Source: Mycobacterium sp. (GTDB lineage Bacteria; Actinomycetota; Actinomycetes; Mycobacteriales; Mycobacteriaceae). Taken from it: a stretch of 64,000 nt of DNA. The notes beneath the pieces were generated by a model. The model was not told where the DNA came from and did no database searches. It saw nothing but the letters and a program-made list of their open reading frames with translations. This document shows, piece by piece, positions 50,156-57,780 of this stretch. The translations under genes and the position numbers were made by a program. The stretch covers positions 1 to 64,000 of the forward strand of contig JAOPWC010000047.1 of assembly GCA_025965895.1 (NCBI GenBank). The letters run 5' to 3'. Each line of letters opens with the position of its first letter. The first letter of the stretch is position 1.

Positions 50156-51106
50156 TTAGGGAAGTTTCGGGGCGACGGCGGGGCTGGGCGCGTTGACCTG
50201 CTCTCCGCTCGGAGCTTGTGAGGTCCTGCCGCTGGCAATGAGTTGGTCCGCGATGGGCTTGGCCTGGTCGACCGGAATGGCGAAACCCAGTCCCACCGAA
50301 CCAGTTTGGGCGTTAGGGGCGGTACCCGGCGTCGCGATCGCGGAGTTGACTCCGATGAGTCGGCCACTCATGTCGACAAGCGCGCCACCAGAGTTGCCGG
50401 GGTTCAGCGGTGCGTCGGTTTGGATGGCGTCTAGGGCCGTGTTAGCAGGGTCGCCCGCGGGGGACACCCGGCGATTCAGCGCACTGATGATGCCCGACGT
50501 CACCGTGCCGTTGAGGCCGAGTGGCGATCCGACGGCAACCACCTGCTGACCTGTCTGGAGAGCGGCCGACGAACCCAGCGTGATCGGAGTCAGCCCGGAA
50601 AGTCCTTGTGCGCGTACGACAGCGATGTCGTGGACCGGATCAGTGCCCACGACGCTGAACGGGGCGGTACGGCCGTCTGTCAGGGTGACTCGGGTTTGCG
50701 GATTGCCTTGCCCTCCGGGGCTGCCGGCGGGCGCGGCCACCACGTGGTTGTTCGTCAGGATCAAGCCGTCGGCGGTCAGCACGATGCCGGATCCCACCAG
50801 ACTGTTACTGCCCTCGTTGGTCTGTAGTTCAACCACGCTGGGCAATACCTTCGCGGCGACCTGCTCGATCGACGTCGGAGCGGTGCTCGCCGCGGCCTGC
50901 ACCGGGGCAGGGGCGTGAATGCCGGGTGTGTCATCCTGCGGTTGCGCGGCCACCGCGACGGCTCCCCCCACGCCGCCGGACACCACCGCGACCATCAACC
51001 CCCCGAGCAGGAGCTTCGACGCGCGACCCCGCCCGCGTTGCGGGGGCTGACGGTGGCGGGGCGCAGCGCCCGCATCAACAACGGAGTCCTGCTGTCGAGT
51101 AGTCAT
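50156..51106 (-). CDS. HtrA-like trypsin-family serine protease without PDZ domain
   Basis: GSGIVLTADGLILTNNHVV, DPVHDIAVVRAQ, DAPLNPGNSGGALVDMSGRLIGVNSAI; C-terminus ends soon after the protease domain. Confidence 0.92.
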   Translation of the reverse strand: MTTRQQDSVVDAGAAPRHRQPPQRGRGRASKLLLGGLMVAVVSGGVGGAVAVAAQPQDDTPGIHAPAPVQAAASTAPTSIEQVAAKVLPSVVELQTNEGSNSLVGSGIVLTADGLILTNNHVVAAPAGSPGGQGNPQTRVTLTDGRTAPFSVVGTDPVHDIAVVRAQGLSGLTPITLGSSAALQTGQQVVAVGSPLGLNGTVTSGIISALNRRVSPAGDPANTALDAIQTDAPLNPGNSGGALVDMSGRLIGVNSAIATPGTAPNAQTGSVGLGFAIPVDQAKPIADQLIASGRTSQAPSGEQVNAPSPAVAPKLP

Positions 51107-51383
51107 TCTCGACGCCCCTCTCGGTGATATCGGTTCAGCTCATTGACGCCGGCGCAGGTGATCACCACCGCGCCATGACGCCAACGATTGCGGCTTCGGA
51201 GTGAGATGTCGTCGCCGCTGGCGCCTATCAACGCTTACAGCTAGCCCCCAGTCGTGCGGGGCGCCTGCTGCAGCTTCTGCACGAACCGACGTGATCGGAT
51301 CAGCGAACGCCCCGATGTGCGGGTAACTTCTTTCCTGTGAGGAGCAGTTCAGGATTTCTGCAGCTGTCGCTGCCAAGGGGTGC

Positions 51384-52124
51384 GTGGTGAACGGCACCGC
51401 TTTGTTTGTGACGGTTTTCCTGGCGTGCGCAGTGGAGGCGGTGGAGGCCACCACAGTCGTGCTGGCCATCGGCACCGCGCGGCACTGGCGTTCGGCGCTG
51501 AGCGGCTGTGCGGCCGCCTTGGTGCTGCTTTCTGCGATCGTCGCCCTGCTGGGTCCGGCCATTACAGTGGTGCCGCTGAACGCTTTACGCTTGGTGGTCG
51601 GCGGGTTACTGCTGATCTTCGGCCTGCAGTGGCTGCGCAAGGCAGTGCTGCGGGCGGGCGGGGTCAAAGCTCTCCACGACGAAGACGCCATCTTCCGTCA
51701 ACAGCTTGCGGCTGCCCAATCAGCGGAGACCGGCCGGCGGGCATTGGTGGGCGACTGGTACGGCTTCACCGTCTCGTTCAAGAGCGTGCTTCTTGAGGGG
51801 CTAGAGGTCGTTTTCATCGCAGTGACCTTCGGCGCCAGCCAGCACGACATCGGACTCGCAGCGCTGGCCGCAGTGATCGCAGTATGCGTGGTCGTTGTTG
51901 CCGGTGTGGTCGTGCGCGGCCCGCTGTCCCGGGTACCGGAGAACACAATGAAATTCGTCGTTGGTGTTTTGTTGTGTGCGTTCGGCACGTTCTGGGGAGT
52001 GGAAGGAGCGGGCGCCACGTGGCCGGGGTCGGATGCCGCCCTTCTTGTGCTGGTCCCCGTCTACGCTGGTGTCGCGCTGATGCTTGCCGGGGCGCTGCGC
52101 AGCCGGAAGAAGGTATCGGCATGA
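51384..52124 (+). CDS. COG4280-like polytopic membrane protein
   Basis: LFVTVFLACAVEAVEATTVVLAIGTAR...FKSVLLEGLEVVFIAVTFGA. Confidence 0.8.
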   Translation: MVNGTALFVTVFLACAVEAVEATTVVLAIGTARHWRSALSGCAAALVLLSAIVALLGPAITVVPLNALRLVVGGLLLIFGLQWLRKAVLRAGGVKALHDEDAIFRQQLAAAQSAETGRRALVGDWYGFTVSFKSVLLEGLEVVFIAVTFGASQHDIGLAALAAVIAVCVVVVAGVVVRGPLSRVPENTMKFVVGVLLCAFGTFWGVEGAGATWPGSDAALLVLVPVYAGVALMLAGALRSRKKVSA

Positions 52125-52327
52125 CGGCCTGGCTGACACGGTTCGGCCGCTTCTGGTACCACTTCTTCGTCGGCGACGACTGGATCGTGGCCGCGGGTGT
52201 CGTGGTTGCTCTCGCCGCCACCTACCTCGTGAGCCGCGTCATGCAGCACTCCTGGTGGATTGTGCCGACGGCAGCCCTGATCCTGTTGGCTGCCAGTGTC
52301 GCTCGAGCGGCGCGTGTTCCGAAATGA
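52121..52327 (+). CDS. Small membrane protein translationally coupled to the upstream gene
   Basis: ATGA overlap; MTAWLTRFGRFWYHFFVGDDWIVAAGVVVALAATYLVSR. Confidence 0.75.
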   Translation: MTAWLTRFGRFWYHFFVGDDWIVAAGVVVALAATYLVSRVMQHSWWIVPTAALILLAASVARAARVPK

Positions 52328-52676
52328 GTTGACACCCACCCCAAATCGGCGCTGCAGGGCAGGCGCGCATCGCGCTGCCGAGCCCGGGAACCACCCGTCG
52401 CTCGCACCACGGTGTCGCGCTGGGACAGCAGATTCGAGCCGCTCAACGCCTGCCTACCCCGCTCTGTCGTGCTGAGAGTACGAACCACCGGCCGAATTTT
52501 GGTCCCCGCAGGCGCACGCGATAACTGAAAGAATTGCCAGACTGTCTATTTGGGAGTTAGCGGAAGTCCGCGCCGTGGTGGCCGCGTGGGGTGATTGTGG
52601 CGCGGGCCCGACGAAGCTCATGCGGTACTCAAAGACGACGGAAGAGGTTGAAGTGGTGCACGTGGAACATTCCGGC

Positions 52677-53288
52677 ATGACTGCCGTTGAGCCTCAAAGG
52701 CTATTGCCCCATCTGTGGAAGGCAGCGCTGGCCTCAGGGTTGTTGGCCGTCATCCTCGGTGTCCTGATCCTGGCCTGGCCCGGCATCTCGATACTCGTCG
52801 CCTCGGTTCTGTTCGGGGTGTATCTGCTGGTCATCGGCTGCGCTCAGCTGTTCTTCGCGTTCACCTTGCCGGTGTCCGCGGGCGGTCGGATCCTGTTGTT
52901 CATCGGCGGTGCTGCGGCGCTGATCCTCGCGATACTGACGTTCCGGCACTTCGGCCAGGCCTATGCCGTCCTGTTGTTGGCCATTTGGATCGGCATCGGG
53001 TTCATCTTCCGAGGCGTCGCGACGACCGTCTCTGCCATCAGTGACCCGGGCTTACCAGGACGCGGCTGGCAGATCTTCTTCGGCATTATCAGCCTGATCG
53101 CCGGGATCATCGTGATAGCGGCGCCGTTGCAGTCGATCGTCACCTTGGCGATCGTGGTGGGCGTGTGGCTTGTTGTGATCGGCGTGTTTGAGATCGTATC
53201 GGCGTTCTTCATGCGCAGAGACGCCAGGAAGATACCGGTGCGAACTGAGACCCCGAGCGGGTCTAGGAACGCGGGGCCCGCCGACTGA
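52677..53288 (+). CDS. HdeD family membrane protein
   Basis: GLLAVILGVLILAWPGISILVASVLFGVYLLVIGCAQLFFAF; six TMs. Confidence 0.9.
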   Translation: MTAVEPQRLLPHLWKAALASGLLAVILGVLILAWPGISILVASVLFGVYLLVIGCAQLFFAFTLPVSAGGRILLFIGGAAALILAILTFRHFGQAYAVLLLAIWIGIGFIFRGVATTVSAISDPGLPGRGWQIFFGIISLIAGIIVIAAPLQSIVTLAIVVGVWLVVIGVFEIVSAFFMRRDARKIPVRTETPSGSRNAGPAD

Positions 53289-53782
53289 CGGGCCGACCTA
53301 ATCATGAGATTCCGTCCCGGCAACAAATCCTGCCAGGACCAATTCCCGTGACGGAATTCGGCACGTCGGGCTCACGACAAAGGCGGCGCCGGCGTGGCAC
53401 ATTTTCTTGCCACGCGGCTCTTTGGTGCGTGCCGCTTGATATATAGGAGAGCCGTCGTCTTGATGCCATTCAATCCTCTGCGTATCAACCAGCTCGTCCT
53501 CGAAGCGTTTGCTCTCGTTCTCATCGCGCCCACCGTGCTGATGGAGGTCTTGCGCAACAGTGAGCAGGTGCTTGTCGCGCTCGGCGTAATCGGTAACGCA
53601 CAGGACGCGCCGGACATCGGCGGGGTGCAAAACGAGGCAGATCATGATTCCAACGTGATCGATATCAGCACGCGCCGCCAGCTCGCGGCCGAAGCGCGGA
53701 CAACAATCGGCCGACGCTGAGTTCGCAGTTTGCCGCACTGCCAATAATCCTCGAAACCTTTGGCAGCGTTACGATTCACCGC

Positions 53783-54823
53783 ATGGCGGCGCCGAAGACG
53801 ATTTACACAACTCATCCGCGATACACCGAACACGACTTTCCGGCACACCCGGAAGGAGCGGAGCGGATTCGTGCCGTGTGGCGCGGATTGGACGAAAGCG
53901 GCTTGGCCACTCGGATGCAACGGCTTCAGGCACAAGCCGTCGATGAAAGTTGGGTGCGCACCGTCCACACGGCTGAGTATCTCGAATTGTTGCGGCGGGT
54001 CAGCGCCCTGCCGCGACCCACGCACCTCGATGCCGACACCTATGCAGGACCAGACGCCCTGGCTATTGCGTTGTTGTCGGCGGGCGGCGCGATCGACGCA
54101 GTCGACAGGGTGCTCGCAGGAGCAGCCGACAACGGGTTGGCGGCAACCCGTCCGCCGGGGCACCACGCTATGCCTGATCGTGCTATGGGGTTCTGCCTCC
54201 TCGGGAACGTCGCCATTGCCACCAAATACGCTCAGCGTCAATACGGAATTGAGCGCGTCCTGATCGTCGACTACGACGTGCATCACGGCAACGGCACCGA
54301 AGCGATGTTCTACGACGATCCATCGGTGCTCTACATCTCGACGCACCAGTATCCGTTCTATCCCGGCACCGGCGCAGCTACCGACGTCGGCATCGGACGA
54401 GGCGAAGGCTGCACGGTGAATATCCCACTGCCCGCCGGGAGCGGCGACGCCACCTATGCCACGGTGTTCAGCCAGATCATCTGGCCGGCGGCGGAGCGCT
54501 ATCACCCGCAGTTGATCCTCGTATCCGTTGGATTCGACGCGTACTGGGCCGACCCCTTGGCCGGCATGCGGCTGACCTTGAGCGGCTACTCGCACCTTGC
54601 CGGCGAAGTGATGCGGATGGCCCGACGCTTGTCTGAGGGCAATGTCGTCTTCGTGCTCGAAGGCGGCTACAACCTGAACGCGCTTCGTTACGGCGTCGGC
54701 AACGTGGCACGCGTACTGCTCGGCGAACCCCCGACTGATCCGCTGGGGCCCCCACCTGCGCCGACGCGCGACCCGGACATTTCCGCATTGCTTGCGCTGC
54801 TCGCGAAGATCCACGGACTGTAG
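53783..54823 (+). CDS. Histone deacetylase/AcuC-family zinc amidohydrolase
   Basis: HPEGAERIRAVW, RPPGHHA, GFCLLGNVAIATKYAQ, VDYDVHHGNGTEAMF, SVGFDAYWADPLAGM. Confidence 0.95.
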   Translation: MAAPKTIYTTHPRYTEHDFPAHPEGAERIRAVWRGLDESGLATRMQRLQAQAVDESWVRTVHTAEYLELLRRVSALPRPTHLDADTYAGPDALAIALLSAGGAIDAVDRVLAGAADNGLAATRPPGHHAMPDRAMGFCLLGNVAIATKYAQRQYGIERVLIVDYDVHHGNGTEAMFYDDPSVLYISTHQYPFYPGTGAATDVGIGRGEGCTVNIPLPAGSGDATYATVFSQIIWPAAERYHPQLILVSVGFDAYWADPLAGMRLTLSGYSHLAGEVMRMARRLSEGNVVFVLEGGYNLNALRYGVGNVARVLLGEPPTDPLGPPPAPTRDPDISALLALLAKIHGL

Positions 54824-54879
54824 GTAGGTGAGCTTCTTCCGACGCCGCAGGGGTTAGCTGGCCCACCCATCGAATCCTG

Positions 54880-56301
54880 TTATCTGCCTGCTGGTTCGCG
54901 GAGGCTCGCGCCCTGGGAGAGCAGCTCGCGTTGAACCTCTGCTGCCGGCACTTCGCGTGGGGCGCGGCCGGTGCGGGCGGCCAGCGCCGCGCACACCCCG
55001 GCGGCCTGGCCGGTCGCCATGGCGATGGGCATGACCCGATACGACGAGTGCGCCACGTGGGTACCGGAGATGCAGCGACCGGCGACGAGCAGGCGGTCGG
55101 TGCCGCGGGGAAGCAGGCAGCGTAAGGGGATGTCGTATGCCTCTCCTTGCGGGACCCGCCGCAGCACGGTGCCGGCCCCGTCGGGGTCGTGGATGTCGAC
55201 CGGGTAGGCGCCGCGCGCGATGGCGTCCGGGAACTTGCGGGCGGCGAGGATGTCATGCCCGGTCAGCTGGTATTCGCCGACGATTCGGCGGGTCTCACGC
55301 ACGCCGACCTGCACGCCGCTCTGGCCGACGTAGGCGTCCTCGAAGCCGGGTACCCTCTGGCGCAGAAAGCGTGCAATCTGGTCCATCTGACGTCGGGAGG
55401 CGCACTCCGCCCAGCTGAGATCCCACACACTGATGCCGGCGCAGTGGGTCACCCGGGTGCTGTTCACGCTCACCTCGTGCGGGTGTGGCGTAGCAAAGAA
55501 GAGGATGTCCTCGCGCGGCAGCTTCAGGTCCCCGGCATCGGTGGCCTGGCGGATCAGCTCCCACAGTCCGTGCACGCCCCGCCACTGGTCTGGGTGCTCC
55601 CGCACGTACTGAGCGAAGCGCGGCTCCATGACGTCGACCATCCGGAACATCAGCGTCATCGGTTGGGTGAGCCCGTCCTCGCGTCCGATCTCGAACGGTG
55701 CGCCCGCGAAGGCGGCCACATCTCCGTCGCCGGTGCAGTCCACGACGACCTCCGCGTCGATCACCACCGGTCCGGACTTGCTCTCGAACACCACCCGCCG
55801 CCCGTCCGGTTCGCTCGACGAGCCGGAGGCGAACGCGTGGAACAGCATCCAGACGCCCGCCTCGTGCAGCAGGTCCATCGCCACCAGCTTGAACTGCTCC
55901 GGGTCGAACGGGACGGTGTACCCGGTTTCGAGCGAGGGCCAGATCGCACCGCCCCGTTCGGTGAGCCGACGCAGCAGCCGAAACAGCATGCCGCCCACGA
56001 CAGGCCCTCCCTCGCCGTGGTCGGTGGGCAGCAGCCGGGTGGGCTCGCCGGGTACGGCCTGCTTCGTCTCGTTGTGGAACGACATCAGCGGCATCACCAG
56101 CGCGACCGTGGCGTTGCCGCCGAGGAACGCGTAGCGCTCTGCCAGCACGACGTCCGCGCCGGCAGCGGCAGCCCCCAGGGCGGCGCCCAGGCCGGCGGGG
56201 CCCCCGCCGACCACGAGCACCTGGCTCTCCGCGCCCACGACGGCGTGGCGTGGAGGCAACAGCACGGTTTTGGGATTGGCGGGTGCCTGCAGTACGGGCA
56301 T
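54880..56301 (-). CDS. FAD-dependent oxidoreductase (PF12831-like)
   Basis: VLVVGGGPAGLGAALGAAAAGADVVLAERYAFLGGNAT, DCTGDGDVAAFAGAPFE, GRCISGTHVAHSSYRVMPIAMATGQAAG. Confidence 0.9.
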   Translation of the reverse strand: MPVLQAPANPKTVLLPPRHAVVGAESQVLVVGGGPAGLGAALGAAAAGADVVLAERYAFLGGNATVALVMPLMSFHNETKQAVPGEPTRLLPTDHGEGGPVVGGMLFRLLRRLTERGGAIWPSLETGYTVPFDPEQFKLVAMDLLHEAGVWMLFHAFASGSSSEPDGRRVVFESKSGPVVIDAEVVVDCTGDGDVAAFAGAPFEIGREDGLTQPMTLMFRMVDVMEPRFAQYVREHPDQWRGVHGLWELIRQATDAGDLKLPREDILFFATPHPHEVSVNSTRVTHCAGISVWDLSWAECASRRQMDQIARFLRQRVPGFEDAYVGQSGVQVGVRETRRIVGEYQLTGHDILAARKFPDAIARGAYPVDIHDPDGAGTVLRRVPQGEAYDIPLRCLLPRGTDRLLVAGRCISGTHVAHSSYRVMPIAMATGQAAGVCAALAARTGRAPREVPAAEVQRELLSQGASLREPAGR

Positions 56302-56314
56302 GGGTCTCCGTTTC

Positions 56315-57472
56315 TCATCCGCTGACGGGATAGCGCGCGTGGTTGTTGTGCTCAATCCGCTCGAGCACGGCCCGACAGCGGTCACATGTCGTCCGTGCCT
56401 GGGTTCGTAAGCGCGCCACCCGCGACCGCAAAGCGTCGCGGCGCGCCGGGTACTCGTCCCACATCCTGTCCACCTCGGCGAGCAGTAGTCCCGCCTGCTC
56501 GCGGGCCACACCGGTGAGCGTTGGCGCGCCCGTCGTCTGCGCAAAGTCGAACACCTTGCCGGCGTAGGGCAGCGGGAGGAACGGCACGCCGGCCAGGGCG
56601 GCAAACATGACGAAATGCAGTCGCATCCCGACCGCGACGTCGACGTGTTCCATGAAGCCGAGCACCTGTGCGGGGGTGTAGTCGCCGTTGAGGATGCGCC
56701 CCCGGTCGGCCGTACTCATTTTCGACAGCACCGCATGGGAATGTGAAATGTCCTGCCGCTCCATCGGAATGAAAACGACGAACGCGTCAAGCCTGCGCAC
56801 CAGGAAGTCCGCGACCTCGGCGAGCAGCGCGTGGTAGCCGCCGCTGTCCAGGTGCTCGGCGGCAGCTCCCGGCTCCCTCACGGACATCGCCACCAGCCGC
56901 CCGCCGGTCGGAATCCCCTCCCGCATAAGCATGTCCGAGGTGAACGTGCGGCGCGGCAGCAGCAGTGCGGGGTCCGCGGTGACGGTGATGTCCCGGTCCA
57001 CTCCGGCCCTCTCGAGCACCAACTTGGATTCCTCGTCGCGGACGACAATGTCGGTCATTCGGTTAAGCGTCGCCCCAACGACTGCCCGGTCCTCGGGATC
57101 ACGCAGCGGGCCGGCGCCCATCGCATACCCGAAGGTCGGGATGCGCTGATCCTGCGCGGCGCCGACGATCTGCAGGTACCGTCGCGCCTCGCGGTCATAG
57201 AGGATCCCGCCCCCGCCCAGGATCAACAGGTCGAGCTTGGCGACGGCCTGCAAGGTCTGGGCCCGGCCCATGCCCTCCCAGGCGACGGTCTCCGCCGGCG
57301 CGTGGTGCTGCGCGGTGTGCGACGCATTGCGGGTGAACACCACGACGGCTGCGCTCGGCCGCACCGCACGCAGGCAACGCAGCACGCACGCCAGGATCGC
57401 CTCGTCGCCGATGTTAAGGCCGCCGTAGGAGCCGAGCACGCCGATCGTCAGGGGGCGCGACTCATCTGCCAC
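56315..57472 (-). CDS. Polysaccharide pyruvyl transferase family protein
   Basis: IGVLGSYGGLNIGDEAILACVLRCLRAVRP, LLILGGGGILYD, GYAMGAGPL, MRLHFVMFAALAGVPFLPLPYAGKV; GTG start. Confidence 0.9.
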   Translation of the reverse strand: MADESRPLTIGVLGSYGGLNIGDEAILACVLRCLRAVRPSAAVVVFTRNASHTAQHHAPAETVAWEGMGRAQTLQAVAKLDLLILGGGGILYDREARRYLQIVGAAQDQRIPTFGYAMGAGPLRDPEDRAVVGATLNRMTDIVVRDEESKLVLERAGVDRDITVTADPALLLPRRTFTSDMLMREGIPTGGRLVAMSVREPGAAAEHLDSGGYHALLAEVADFLVRRLDAFVVFIPMERQDISHSHAVLSKMSTADRGRILNGDYTPAQVLGFMEHVDVAVGMRLHFVMFAALAGVPFLPLPYAGKVFDFAQTTGAPTLTGVAREQAGLLLAEVDRMWDEYPARRDALRSRVARLRTQARTTCDRCRAVLERIEHNNHARYPVSG

Positions 57473-57780
57473 GAACGGCCTCTGTGCTGCCGTACGTACC
57501 TGGTGGAACCGCGGCCCAGCGCGGCACCAGCAAACCAGTTCTGACGAGTGCAACGTCCATGCAGCCATCGTCAAGAAAGACGGTGAGAGACCACACCGAC
57601 CCCGTAGAGCAGAACTCGTTGATGCCTGTTGCTCCCGGGGTACCAGTCACAACAACGCGCCCGGGCGGATGAATTGAAGCGATGTGAACGCGCGTACTGA
57701 CCGATCGACTTCGGGTTGCGAAGTCTCACAGCCCACCGCCTCGTTGGCGGTCCGCCCGTCGATGCAGCCGGTCCGCAGCG

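Noticed and set aside
53642-54814. 390-aa minus ORF opposite HDAC gene
   Set aside because: Antisense to a complete HDAC-family gene
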